From Saprospiraceae bacterium (GTDB taxonomy: Bacteria; Bacteroidota; Bacteroidia; Chitinophagales; Saprospiraceae): a DNA stretch of 54,650 nt. The notes beneath the pieces were generated by a model. The model was not told where the DNA came from. It saw nothing but the letters and a program-made list of their open reading frames with translations, and did no database searches. The DNA lies in contig JAIBCI010000086.1 of assembly GCA_019694255.1 (NCBI GenBank), positions 1 through 54,650 of the forward strand, read 5' to 3'. Both the position numbers and the translations under genes were made by a program. Position 1 is the first letter of the stretch. Every line of letters begins with the position of its first letter. Shown in pieces: positions 44,059 through 52,610 of this stretch.

Positions 44059-44835
44059 ATGAGCTTAGTTCCTTCAAAAAGAATAATTAGCCTCTGTAGT
44101 GATTTTGGAACGCAAGATTATCGCCTATCTTCGCTTAAAGCAGAAGTTTTAAAGTCAAATCCACAGATTTCGATACTCGATATAAGTCACGAAGTCACCC
44201 CGTTTGATCTAACAGAGGCAGCCTTTCTTGTGTCTAACGCAATTCCACACTTTCCATCCCAGAGTATTCATGTTGTATGGGTCTTTAATACTTCCGATGA
44301 CCAGGGAATTATTGTTGCAAAATGGAATGACCAGTTTATAATTGCCCCGGATAATGGATTAATTGGACTGATCACCAGCCATGATCCAGAACTTGAAATA
44401 TTCAGAATCAGTGATGATTGTTATTCCTATAAGAAACGTATTGCAGATACAATAAAAATTCTACTCGAACAGGAACAACTCGGTAGTTATTTTGAATTAA
44501 TGCATAACCCAGTACATAAAATAAGTCTTAATCCTGTGTATCAGAAAGACAGAATACAGGCAAGAGTAATTTACATTGATCGGTATGGAAACATCATTTT
44601 CAATATTAAAAGAGAACCGTTTAAAGAGGTTTGTGTTGGCAGAAATTTTTCATTTAATACTCCGGCCCATCAGATAATTTCCAACTTTAATCTGCAGCAG
44701 CTTGAAAGAGAAAATGGAGCGTTTTATGTTAATTTTACTGATTCAGGGTACCTTAAACTTGCATTGTGTGGAGCAGAGGCGTCTTCGACGCTCGATATAA
44801 AAAAAGACGATACCATTCAAATACTCTTCGAATGA
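44059..44835 (+). CDS. Divergent SAM-dependent adenosyltransferase-fold protein (DUF62 / fluorinase-like)
   Basis: A protein of 258 residues from the ATG at 44059. The frame is open from 43957, but the family start (RIISLCSDFGTQDYRLS) favours the later ATG and avoids overlap with phoH. Family landmarks are SDFGT, ILDISHEV and IIAPDNGLIGLI, plus the DRYGNIIFNI strand and the late SGYLKLAL motif. The residues of the usual Asp-Arg-His triad seem altered: the DVR position reads DLT, the typical VDPGVG motif reads VFNTSD, and the FHGRD histidine region reads YSYKKR. It may bind SAM, but hydrolysis to adenosine is not assured. It overlaps the next gene by 4 bases. Confidence 0.75.
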   Translation: MSLVPSKRIISLCSDFGTQDYRLSSLKAEVLKSNPQISILDISHEVTPFDLTEAAFLVSNAIPHFPSQSIHVVWVFNTSDDQGIIVAKWNDQFIIAPDNGLIGLITSHDPELEIFRISDDCYSYKKRIADTIKILLEQEQLGSYFELMHNPVHKISLNPVYQKDRIQARVIYIDRYGNIIFNIKREPFKEVCVGRNFSFNTPAHQIISNFNLQQLERENGAFYVNFTDSGYLKLALCGAEASSTLDIKKDDTIQILFE

Positions 44836-45119
44836 TAATAAGAATCGTTAAAATGAATTTTACAAACGATGGCCGTGTAGAATTTTACAAAATATTCAAT
44901 GAGTCCGCGCCAGTTATAAAAAGTTTCAAAGGATGCATTTCAGTCAAACTAATGCAAGCAACAGGAAAAACTAATTTATTATTCACATTGAGTGAGTGGG
45001 AGACCGAAATTGATCTTGAAAATTATAGAAAATCAAATTTCTTTAGGGAAACCTGGGAGCAAACAAAAAAACTTTTCGAGGACAAAGCAGAAGCATGGAG
45101 TACAACAGAGGTTATATAA
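44832..45119 (+). CDS. Antibiotic biosynthesis monooxygenase-like (ABM) small protein
   Basis: A 95-residue dimeric alpha/beta-barrel-type protein (MIIRIVKMNFTNDG start, then FKGCISVKLMQ, LLFTLSEWETEIDLENYRKSNFF). The pattern matches ABM-domain proteins, which range from quinol monooxygenases to heme-binding or structural members. The open frame extends upstream to 44766 in the previous gene; the ATG at 44832 overlaps the previous stop as ATGA and gives the family start. Its end overlaps the MoxR gene by 25 bases. The substrate is unknown. Confidence 0.72.
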   Translation: MIIRIVKMNFTNDGRVEFYKIFNESAPVIKSFKGCISVKLMQATGKTNLLFTLSEWETEIDLENYRKSNFFRETWEQTKKLFEDKAEAWSTTEVI

Positions 45120-46204
45120 ATGAAAACAAAGACATTCAAAGGCCGCCTGCGGAAATTACATTTTACGAGGAGCTAAAAGCATTGTCAATTTCTGATAAGC
45201 AAAAGAAACCAGGAACTTGGAAACTCTCACCATGGGCTGTTTTAAAATATATAATGGGGGGAGAGATATCTGGAGGAATAACAATTAGTCCAAAGTATAT
45301 AGGAAATCAAAAAGTGGTAGAAATTGCAATAGCAAGTTTGTTATCTGACAGGGCGCTTTTATTAACCGGTTTTCCGGGGACTGCCAAAACTTGGTTAGCA
45401 GAGCATCTCGCTGCTGCAATTAGTGGAGACTCAACCTTGCTTATTCAGGGAACCAGTGGAACCCATGAAGACCTCTTAAAATACGGGTGGAATTATGCCA
45501 GCCTTATTTCAAAAGGGCCAACTGAAGAAGGATTGATCCCTTCACCAGTGATGCTGGCGATGCAGCAAGGTTCAATTGCAAGAATAGAAGAATTAAGTAG
45601 AATTCCGACAGAGACACAGGATGCATTATTAAGTATACTTTCAGAAAAGACAGTTTCAATTCCGGAATTAAGAAAACTAATTCCTGCGCAGCAGGGATTC
45701 AACATCATTGCCACTTCAAATGATCTTGATAAAGGAGTCTACGAAATGTCATCAGCACTCAGGCGAAGATTCAATATTGTTTATATGCCATTACCGACAT
45801 CAGTACAGGAGGAAATAGAGATAGTAACTTATCGGGTCAATCAACTTGGACGTAATCTTAATATACCCTTGGCAGAAGTAAAAGAGAAACAGGTCCAAAA
45901 GCTTGTTACACTCTTAAGGGAATTAAGAAACGGTATTACGGAAGATGGTAAAACCAAACTTCGAAAATCAGGGGCTTCACTCAATCCGGCGGTATCCATC
46001 AATATAATTCATGAAGCCAGAATCCTGGCCCAATTCTTTGATAACGGAGAAGTTAAACCCCAACATATGATTGCTAACCTGATAAACAGTATAAGACATG
46101 ATTCTCCGGAAGATGCTGCAGTCATTCAGGAATACAATGAGACCGTTTTGAAAAAGCGGGATGATTACAAAGAGTGGTATCAGGCGATAAAAAAAGAAAT
46201 ATAA
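45095..46204 (+). CDS. MoxR-type AAA+ ATPase
   Basis: A 369-residue AAA+ ATPase. Walker A is GFPGTAKT (92-99), and the Walker B strand reads SIARIEELSR, with Glu-Glu at 165-166 where Asp-Glu is usual. Sensor 1 lies in IIATSNDLDKG, and the arginine finger in SSALRRRFNI. A GTHEDLLKYGWNYA segment is typical of the ATPases encoded with SWIM-zinc-finger, DUF5691/DUF5682 and VWA proteins. None of those partners is present here: the next gene is on the opposite strand. It probably acts as a remodelling chaperone with a partner encoded elsewhere. Confidence 0.85.
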   Translation: MEYNRGYINENKDIQRPPAEITFYEELKALSISDKQKKPGTWKLSPWAVLKYIMGGEISGGITISPKYIGNQKVVEIAIASLLSDRALLLTGFPGTAKTWLAEHLAAAISGDSTLLIQGTSGTHEDLLKYGWNYASLISKGPTEEGLIPSPVMLAMQQGSIARIEELSRIPTETQDALLSILSEKTVSIPELRKLIPAQQGFNIIATSNDLDKGVYEMSSALRRRFNIVYMPLPTSVQEEIEIVTYRVNQLGRNLNIPLAEVKEKQVQKLVTLLRELRNGITEDGKTKLRKSGASLNPAVSINIIHEARILAQFFDNGEVKPQHMIANLINSIRHDSPEDAAVIQEYNETVLKKRDDYKEWYQAIKKEI

Positions 46205-46206
46205 TT

Positions 46207-46266
46207 ATGGCACAAAAGGTGAAAACAACATGGGTCACAAGTAAAACTAAATTAAAACTTCAATAA
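46207..46266 (+). CDS. Very short possible ORF after the MoxR gene
   Basis: An ATG two bases after the MoxR stop opens a 19-codon frame (MAQKVKTTWVTSKTKLKLQ) that ends just before the convergent rhomboid gene. The spacing is right for a coupled gene. It could be the remnant of a lost partner gene or simply chance. Confidence 0.2.
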   Translation: MAQKVKTTWVTSKTKLKLQ

Positions 46267-46273
46267 TACCAGG

Positions 46274-46954
46274 TTATTGATCGGATCTATAAACATAACG
46301 GCTTTTATATTGTGAGCGCATAAGAAATCCAGCCAAAACGCCAAACACAAATCCACCGACATGTGCCCACCAAGCTACATTGGTGGCTTCTTCGGCGGCA
46401 GAATTTATTGAACCCAATCCGGCGACCAGTTGCTGAATAATCCAGATCCCCAAAAAGAAGATAGCGGGAACATAAAAGACAGAAAAGAACAATAAAAAAA
46501 ATACTTTAATTCTCGAGGCTGGAAACATTACCAAATATGCACCTAAAGCAGCTGAAATTGCACCACTTGCACCAACCATTGGTATATCGCTATGTGGATT
46601 AAAAAAGATATGAACAGCACTTGCAACAAGACCACCCGCAACATAGAAAATAAGAAAATTAAAAGTGCCAATGACAGCTTCTATATTGTCAGCAAATACC
46701 CACAGAAAGAGCATATTGCCTATGAGGTGCATCCATCCACCATGTAAAAACATGCTGTAGAGCAGTGTCGAAATATCATGACCGTAAATAATTTCATTTG
46801 GGATTGCCCCAAAATGATTAATAAAAACTTCGCTTTCACCAGGCGTTAAGGAAAACTCATAAAGAAAAACAAAAGTATTAATAAGGATCAGGGCATATGA
46901 TAAAAGAGGTTTATGCCCGCCATGAACCTGATCATCTCCTATAGGGAAAAACAT
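46274..46954 (-). CDS. Rhomboid-family intramembrane serine protease
   Basis: A 226-residue inner-membrane protein with about seven helices. The catalytic serine is in GASGAISAALGAYL, the catalytic histidine in WWAHVGGFVFG, and the oxyanion Asn region in GGWMHLIGNMLFLWVF. All are conserved, so an active protease is expected. It starts 12 bases after the sugar-phosphate isomerase gene, on the same strand. The substrates are unknown. Confidence 0.92.
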   Translation of the reverse strand: MFFPIGDDQVHGGHKPLLSYALILINTFVFLYEFSLTPGESEVFINHFGAIPNEIIYGHDISTLLYSMFLHGGWMHLIGNMLFLWVFADNIEAVIGTFNFLIFYVAGGLVASAVHIFFNPHSDIPMVGASGAISAALGAYLVMFPASRIKVFFLLFFSVFYVPAIFFLGIWIIQQLVAGLGSINSAAEEATNVAWWAHVGGFVFGVLAGFLMRSQYKSRYVYRSDQ

Positions 46955-46966
46955 AAATTTTTAATT

Positions 46967-47950
46967 TTAAAGAATTCCTTCTTTGATTAAATCATGAATA
47001 TGTATCATTCCGGAATAAGCAGTATGATCCAGGACAATAAGCTGAGAGACACTACTTTCCCTCATTATTTTAAGCGCTGATGCGGCCAATTCGCGAATTT
47101 GGATTGTTTTGGGTGTGCAGGACATAATTTGTGCTGCAGTTATTTGTCTGAAATCAGTTCTATTCTCCATTAGTCTGCGGATATCGCCATCGGTAATGAT
47201 ACCGAGCAACTGTTCATCATCACCGACAACCGCAGTTGCGCCCATTCTTCCAGAACTCATTGAAAGAAGCACTTTCTGCAAGGACTCATTTGGCTTTACA
47301 TACGGTTTTGAATGACGGGTGCTAAAATATGCGACATCAAGATAAAGTTGTTTTCCTAATGCCCCTCCAGGATGAAATTCAGCGAAGTTGGCAGATGAAA
47401 ACCCATTCAACTGAAGCAAACAGACCGCCAAAGCATCTCCCAAAGCCATCTGAGCAGTTGTACTTGAAGTCGGCGCGAGATTATTGGGATCTGCCTCCTT
47501 CTCGTGAGGAATGAAAATGTGTTCGTCACTCTGAACGGCTAAAGCAGAAGAGTTATTAGAACTAATTCCGATCAAAGGAACCTTTCTCATTTTGATAAGA
47601 GGAATCAGTACTTTGATCTCTGGGGTCTCTCCGCTTTTGGAGATACAAATCACCACATCCTCATTCTGAACCATTCCAAGGTCACCATGAATAGCATCTG
47701 CTGCATGCATAAAGAGTGAGGGCGTTCCTGTGCTGTTGAGGGTAGCTACAATTTTTTGACCAACAATAGCACTTTTCCCAATACCAGTTATAACAACTCT
47801 GCCTTTAATGGAAAAGATCAATTTTACAACTTTGACAAACTGATCATTAATGCATTCTTTAAGAGAGATCAACGCATTCGTCTCCTGCTCAATGCAGTTT
47901 TTCGCCGAAGTAAGAACAATGGAATTAAAATCAGTGTCCAACAAATTCAA
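46967..47950 (-). CDS. kdsD: KpsF/GutQ-family sugar-phosphate isomerase (arabinose-5-phosphate isomerase-like)
   Basis: A 327-residue protein: an N-terminal SIS domain (GKSAIVGQKIVATLNSTG, SKSGETPEIKVLIPLIK) then a CBS pair (about 200-325; GRMGATAVVGDDEQLLGIITDGDIRR). The conserved active-site segment AADAIHGDLGM is visible. KdsD interconverts ribulose-5-P and arabinose-5-P for Kdo, a lipopolysaccharide core sugar. It follows the OPT transporter by 14 bases and precedes the rhomboid gene by 12, so the three may form one transcript. Confidence 0.92.
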   Translation of the reverse strand: MNLLDTDFNSIVLTSAKNCIEQETNALISLKECINDQFVKVVKLIFSIKGRVVITGIGKSAIVGQKIVATLNSTGTPSLFMHAADAIHGDLGMVQNEDVVICISKSGETPEIKVLIPLIKMRKVPLIGISSNNSSALAVQSDEHIFIPHEKEADPNNLAPTSSTTAQMALGDALAVCLLQLNGFSSANFAEFHPGGALGKQLYLDVAYFSTRHSKPYVKPNESLQKVLLSMSSGRMGATAVVGDDEQLLGIITDGDIRRLMENRTDFRQITAAQIMSCTPKTIQIRELAASALKIMRESSVSQLIVLDHTAYSGMIHIHDLIKEGIL

Positions 47951-47964
47951 AAGATCTTTTTAAT

Positions 47965-49995
47965 TTAATCCTGACTACCGATACGATATAACACCCAGGC
48001 CATAATTGCAAAGAAGATTACACCGAGTATGTTATAACCATCCGTGCCAAACATTTCAGATAATGAATGTTCAGCACTAAACTGCCCGATAGAATTCGCC
48101 ACGTTTTCATTTACGGTCAATAGCGCAACGATTACACCAGCAAGTGCACCTCCGGCGACAAGACCAGTTGCAAAAAGACTTCCCTTTCCCAACTCAGAAT
48201 CTTCAGATTCCTTGTTTTTACGACGACTGTTCCAGTCAACGATACCTTTTACCAAACCACCTATGAAAATCGGTAAAGTTGTAGATAGGGGCAAATATAA
48301 TCCAACGGCAAAAGACAGTGCTTTAACCTGGCATAATTCAAGCACAATAGCAATAAAAACTCCAGACAGAACAAACACCCAGTCCAGATTAAAAGACAAA
48401 AGGCCTTTGATCAGCGTAGCCATTAAAGTCGCCTGCGGGGCATTGTACTTTTCTCCTATTGCATGTTGAATACCATTGGCCATCATTTCTGAGGTTGGTG
48501 TATCGAGGTATTTAACGGTAAAGCCAATGACAATTGAGGAAAAAATCGCGCCAATAAACAATGCGATTTGTTGATATCTGGGTGTTGCTCCAACAATATA
48601 ACCCGTCTTAAGATCCTGAGAAGTTGCACCTGCATTTGCAGCGGCAATGCAAATCATTCCGCCAATAACCAGTGCCATAGGTTCATACAATTGACCCGTC
48701 CAACCTACTGCAATAAAAACAAGCGCAGTGCCCATTATGGTGGCGATTGTCATACCGGATATCGGATTATTGCTAGAGCCAATGATACCTACAATTCTAC
48801 TGGAAACCGTTACAAAGAAAAAGCCGAACAGGATGACCAAGACGCCAAGCAATAGTTTACTGACAATAGAAGTTCCGGGAACCTGAGGCAAGACAGCAAG
48901 GAGAATAATTAATCCCAAGGAACCAAATAAGACAACTTTGAATGACAAATCATCCTCGGTTCTTGAAATTCCCGATTCTGATTTTTCTTTCATACTCCCG
49001 AGGCTTTCTTTGAAGGAGGCAATGATTGTGGGAATAGTTTTTAAAAGGGTAATAAAACCACCCGCGGCAACAGCGCCGGCACCAATCTGACGAATATAAG
49101 CGCGATAAACTGCTTCAGCCGTATTGCCAAGCGTATGCGTCTGTGGGTCCCAACCAAACCGCGCACTTGGCTTGGTGATATCCAAAAGATTAAGTTTGGC
49201 GAGTTGAGCCGCAATAATATCCGGATTGACAAGGTATGAAAGAAGAGGAATCAATCCCAGTGAGGCCAGAATGCCACCAGCTACAAGTACTCCGGCGATC
49301 CGGGGTCCAATAATATATCCAACACCAAGGTATTCAGGCGTAATCTCTCCGGCAACAATTGCAGAGGGAAAGTACTTATTGACCTGCTGCGTTCCCCATT
49401 TTGGTACTTCTGCAATGAGATGAAAGACTTTCTGGAATATCGCATAAAGCAATGAAAAACCAAGGCCATAATAAGCAGTACGGGCAAAATCACCACCTTT
49501 TTCACCGGCGATTAAGACTTGTGCACAGGCAGTTCCTTCGGGGTATGGCAGCGTTTCATGTTCCTTGACAATCAGGCTTCTTCTTAAAGGTATCATCATA
49601 AGTGTACCAAGAATTCCCCCAAAAACAGCCAGCGTAAAGATTGTCCAGTAATTAAAATAATTTTCCCCGACACTCTTGTCTGATAGAAAAAGAAATGCGG
49701 GCAAGGTGAAGACAACCCCAGCGGCGATCGATTCTCCTGCACTGCCTGTCGTCTGAATGATATTGTTTTCTAAAATATTGGTACCCAATAACTTTCGACC
49801 GAGTGATATTGCCAAGACTGCAATTGGAATTGACGCAGACACGGTAAGTCCGGCTTTAAGAGCCAGGTAAACTGTAGAGGCGCCGAAAATAACACCAAAC
49901 AGAATACCAAGTATTATTGCCTTTATAGTTAATTCAGGAAGCGCAACATTCGGGTCAACGTACGGCTTGAAAGAATCTTGTTTTTGAACACTCAT
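47965..49995 (-). CDS. OPT-family oligopeptide transporter
   Basis: A 676-residue inner-membrane transporter with about 16 helices. The N-terminus has the family pattern ELTIKAIILGILFGVIFGASTVYLALKAGLT, and NIIQTTGSAGESIAAG and PYPEGTACAQVLIAGE are OPT hallmarks. A central cytoplasmic loop (residues ~330-350) separates two halves. Members carry small peptides or metal chelates with protons. The start lies 25 bases downstream of a TATCTTTA sequence, one base off the -7 consensus. No peptidase is adjacent. Confidence 0.92.
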   Translation of the reverse strand: MSVQKQDSFKPYVDPNVALPELTIKAIILGILFGVIFGASTVYLALKAGLTVSASIPIAVLAISLGRKLLGTNILENNIIQTTGSAGESIAAGVVFTLPAFLFLSDKSVGENYFNYWTIFTLAVFGGILGTLMMIPLRRSLIVKEHETLPYPEGTACAQVLIAGEKGGDFARTAYYGLGFSLLYAIFQKVFHLIAEVPKWGTQQVNKYFPSAIVAGEITPEYLGVGYIIGPRIAGVLVAGGILASLGLIPLLSYLVNPDIIAAQLAKLNLLDITKPSARFGWDPQTHTLGNTAEAVYRAYIRQIGAGAVAAGGFITLLKTIPTIIASFKESLGSMKEKSESGISRTEDDLSFKVVLFGSLGLIILLAVLPQVPGTSIVSKLLLGVLVILFGFFFVTVSSRIVGIIGSSNNPISGMTIATIMGTALVFIAVGWTGQLYEPMALVIGGMICIAAANAGATSQDLKTGYIVGATPRYQQIALFIGAIFSSIVIGFTVKYLDTPTSEMMANGIQHAIGEKYNAPQATLMATLIKGLLSFNLDWVFVLSGVFIAIVLELCQVKALSFAVGLYLPLSTTLPIFIGGLVKGIVDWNSRRKNKESEDSELGKGSLFATGLVAGGALAGVIVALLTVNENVANSIGQFSAEHSLSEMFGTDGYNILGVIFFAIMAWVLYRIGSQD

Positions 49996-50039
49996 TGATC
50001 GATTATTTTGTTTGAAAGTCTAAAGATAAACCGATCAAT
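49994..50039. repeat. Inverted repeat at the OPT transporter start
   Basis: Perfect 8-base arms ATTGATCG and CGATCAAT, 30 bases apart, flank the near-consensus -7 element (TAAAGATA in plus-strand reading, 50021-50028). One arm reaches the start codon. It may be an operator of the OPT gene; chance cannot be excluded. Confidence 0.3.
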
Positions 50040-50065
50040 CAAATCGCACAAAAAATCAGAACAAT

Positions 50066-50515
50066 CTATACCTCAAGTAACTTTTTCACAAGAAGAGAGA
50101 CTGTTTTACCATCTGCCTGACCCGCAAGACTTTTAGTAGCTAGCCCCATGACCTTACCCATATCTTTTGGACCAGAAGCCCCTGTGTCCTGAATTATTTT
50201 TTGAATAAATGCAATTAAGGCTTCTTCGCTCATTTGTTCCGGAAGGTACCTTGAAATAACCTCTATTTCTTCCCGTTCAGTCACTGCGAGATCCTGGCGA
50301 TTCTGTTTTTCATAAATCTCCAGCGATTCTTTTCGCTGTTTTAAAAGTTTTTGGATAATGGCAATGCCACGTTCTTCATTCATTTCCTGGCCACTTCCAT
50401 CTGTATTGGCAAGAAGAATTGCAGCTTTAATTGCCCGGATCGCGCGAAGACTTTTTTCATCTTTCGCCTTCATTGCTTCCTTGAGATCGTTGTTTATTTT
50501 ATCCTGAAATCCCAT
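50066..50515 (-). CDS. GatB/YqeY-domain protein
   Basis: A 149-residue YqeY-like protein. It is helical, with the patterns DLKEAMKAKDEKSLRAIRAIKAAI, RKESLEIYEKQNRQDLAVTE and EISRYLP-type, and ends with MGLATKSLAGQADGKTVSLLVKKLL. The fold is shared with the C-terminal tRNA-binding domain of GatB, but stand-alone YqeY has no settled function. It lies 26 bases after rsmA on the same strand. Confidence 0.9.
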   Translation of the reverse strand: MGFQDKINNDLKEAMKAKDEKSLRAIRAIKAAILLANTDGSGQEMNEERGIAIIQKLLKQRKESLEIYEKQNRQDLAVTEREEIEVISRYLPEQMSEEALIAFIQKIIQDTGASGPKDMGKVMGLATKSLAGQADGKTVSLLVKKLLEV

Positions 50516-50541
50516 AATTAGTATTTTTGGTTGAGAACAAT

Positions 50542-51309
50542 TTAATCAGTATTAAGTTCCGAGATTAATTCGACAAACTCAGAAGGACTTAACTCTTCAG
50601 GCCTTCTGTCAAAAAAGGGATTATTTAAAACGGGGTTATCCGGATAAGCAGTACGTAAATTATTACGCAATGTTTTTCTCCTGAATTGAAAGGCTGTCTT
50701 TATGAGTCTTAAAATTTTTTTGAACTCAATTTCATCTAGTGTATAATTATTACGAGTAAGCACAAGTATCGATGACATCACTTTAGGAGGAGGATTAAAG
50801 TTATCAGGACCGACATCAAATGCAATTTTTCCAGAGTAAAAAAGCGAAGCAATCACAGAGATAATTCCATAATCTTTATTGCCCGGAGAGGCAATAATTC
50901 TTCGTGCCATTTCTTTTTGAAACATTCCGACCATGACTGGAATCTGATCCCTGTTTTCCAACATCTTGAAAACAATTTGGGAAGAAATATTGTAAGGAAA
51001 ATTTCCGCATAATAAAAATTGACGACCACCAAAAAGATGGGTAAAATTTGTTTTTAAAATATCTCCATGTATAAACTGATCTTTATTATTTGGAAATCGG
51101 CCGTAGAGGTATTCAATCATTTCGATGTCCGCATCAATAGCCTGAAAATTTGAATATGAAGCGAGCAAATGGCTGGTTAAAGCAGCTCTTCCGGGACCAA
51201 TTTCTAAAAGGTAATCCTGGTTAAATGATTTTATTAAAGCAATGATACGCTCAATTGTTCTCTGCTGGATAAGAAAGTGTTGCCCATATGATTTTTTGGC
51301 TTTATGCAT
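50542..51309 (-). CDS. rsmA: 16S rRNA dimethyladenosine transferase RsmA (KsgA)
   Basis: A 255-residue SAM-dependent methyltransferase that dimethylates two adjacent adenosines near the 3' end of 16S rRNA. Motifs are KSYGQHFLIQ, the SAM-binding LLEIGPGRAALTSHLL and the catalytic NFPYNISSQIVFKML, with a C-terminal helical domain. Its promoter element TACCTTTG ends 14 bases before the ATG, in the divergent spacer shared with the T9SS cargo gene. Confidence 0.95.
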   Translation of the reverse strand: MHKAKKSYGQHFLIQQRTIERIIALIKSFNQDYLLEIGPGRAALTSHLLASYSNFQAIDADIEMIEYLYGRFPNNKDQFIHGDILKTNFTHLFGGRQFLLCGNFPYNISSQIVFKMLENRDQIPVMVGMFQKEMARRIIASPGNKDYGIISVIASLFYSGKIAFDVGPDNFNPPPKVMSSILVLTRNNYTLDEIEFKKILRLIKTAFQFRRKTLRNNLRTAYPDNPVLNNPFFDRRPEELSPSEFVELISELNTD

Positions 51310-51323
51310 AGGATTCTAGCATA

Positions 51324-51331
51324 CAAAGGTA
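51324..51331 (-). promoter_or_regulatory. -7 promoter element (TACCTTTG) of rsmA
   Basis: An exact minus-strand TAnnTTTG match ends 14 bases before the rsmA ATG. On the other strand the divergent gene has only a one-mismatch element (TATCTTTA, 51391-51398), 16 bases before its start. Confidence 0.6.
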
Positions 51332-51414
51332 GTTATTGAAGGTAAAAAGTTAATTATTAAGTAGCAATCAAAACTTTTAATTGCTGTACCTATCTTTACG
51401 CCAAATTGTAAATT

Positions 51415-52434
51415 ATGATCAGAAAATTATCAATAATTGTACTCCTCATAACCGTTCAAGTGATGAAAGCACAGGTAACGGTTAATCAATTACCTGACCT
51501 TGGCGAAGTATTTGCGATCGATGCGCTTAGTTACGGAGAAATAGATTTTAATACCCAAGTAAAGCCAACCGGCGGTAACCAAAGTTGGGACTTTTCAAAT
51601 GTTACATCACTAGGATTTCCGGATACCGCATATTATTTACCACCGGGCATATTTAACACTGGCGCCCAGGCAACGGGTGCAAACCTTGCCATTTTTGACA
51701 ATACATCTCTTCTGGCCGCATTAACATACCACACCGTAACACCAACAGAGCAGAGGATTATTGCCTACACGGATGACGATACCACCCTGGTGAAAATGGA
51801 GACACCATATTTGGTAAATAAATTCCCCCTCAATTACCTTGACGAATTAGGCGACATGTCAAAATTTAATATCCCAACCCAATTGGGGGATATAAAGACC
51901 GAGATAGAGAACTTTTCAAAAGTGGACAGCTGGGGTGAAATTAAAACGCCAATGGGTACCTATGCAAGCTTGCGTGTCAAAACAGTGACTACTTTGCAGG
52001 GTAGCTTATTTGGCATACCGTTCTTTAACGCAACCATTAATGAATATAAATGGATTAGCCCAGGATTCGACTATGAACTATTGCGTTACTCTGTAGCGGA
52101 GACGGAATTTAACAATGAAATTTCGAATGATACGTTCTCAATATATCTGGTTGATCAGATTATTTCCAAGACGAAGAATCCTGGCAAGCCACTTAGTGTA
52201 TCAATTGGGCCAAACCCCGCTTCTGAAAGCATATGGATAACTATTCCGGATGAACGTGAGAATAAGAAAATATTGATCGAAATTTTTGATATCTCAGCAA
52301 ATAAGGTTTTTGAACAAGTAATACAAGGCAAATCCCAAGAAATAAATGTAAAACACTGGGAAAGAGGCACATATATGTTAAAAGCCAGTGAAGAGACCAA
52401 TCAATGGGCTCTCCAGAAGCTTATTCTGCAATAA
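51415..52434 (+). CDS. T9SS type A cargo protein of unknown function
   Basis: A 339-residue secreted protein. The signal peptide is about 1-19 (IIVLLITVQVMKAQ). The central ~230 residues are a beta-rich domain (WDFSNVTSLGFPDTAYYLP, FDNTSLLAALTYHTV) not recognised as an enzyme. The last ~80 residues are a type A sorting domain (SIGPNPASESIWITIPD, FDISANKVFEQVI, ERGTYMLKAS, QKLILQ). It is probably exported and retained on the outer membrane. A near -7 element lies 16 bases upstream. Confidence 0.8.
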   Translation: MIRKLSIIVLLITVQVMKAQVTVNQLPDLGEVFAIDALSYGEIDFNTQVKPTGGNQSWDFSNVTSLGFPDTAYYLPPGIFNTGAQATGANLAIFDNTSLLAALTYHTVTPTEQRIIAYTDDDTTLVKMETPYLVNKFPLNYLDELGDMSKFNIPTQLGDIKTEIENFSKVDSWGEIKTPMGTYASLRVKTVTTLQGSLFGIPFFNATINEYKWISPGFDYELLRYSVAETEFNNEISNDTFSIYLVDQIISKTKNPGKPLSVSIGPNPASESIWITIPDERENKKILIEIFDISANKVFEQVIQGKSQEINVKHWERGTYMLKASEETNQWALQKLILQ

Positions 52435-52473
52435 GAAATGTACAATTAAACCCTGATAAAAAGCAGCGCTTTG

Positions 52474-52481
52474 TATATTTG
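52474..52481 (+). promoter_or_regulatory. -7 promoter element (TATATTTG) of tRNA-Asn
   Basis: TATATTTG matches TAnnTTTG and ends 20 bases before the mature tRNA-Asn, a plausible distance for a short 5' leader removed by RNase P. Confidence 0.55.
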
Positions 52482-52501
52482 CGCTCCAATTTAAGTAAAA
52501 C

Positions 52502-52575
52502 GCCTCTTTAGCTCAGTTGGTTAGAGCGTCGGACTGTTAATCCGCAGGTCCTTGGTTCGAGCCCAAGAAGGGGCG
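52502..52575 (+). tRNA. tRNA-Asn (anticodon GTT)
   Basis: A 74-base cloverleaf: acceptor GCCTCTT with AAGGGGC (one G-T pair), D arm GCTC/GAGC, anticodon loop CTGTTAA (anticodon GTT) with a four-pair stem plus a T-C mismatch at its base, and T arm CTTGG/CCAAG with TTCGAGC. The discriminator is G, as expected for Asn. CCA is not encoded. A terminator follows 8 bases later, so the tRNA is monocistronic. Confidence 0.94.
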
Positions 52576-52583
52576 CATAATAG

Positions 52584-52610
52584 AAAAGCCTTGCAATGCA
52601 GGGCTTTTTT
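52584..52610 (+). terminator. Rho-independent terminator after tRNA-Asn
   Basis: The stem AAAAGCCTT pairs with AGGGCTTTT (one G-T pair, apex GCAATGC) and continues into a T run. Its last T is also the first base of the next promoter element. Confidence 0.8.
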
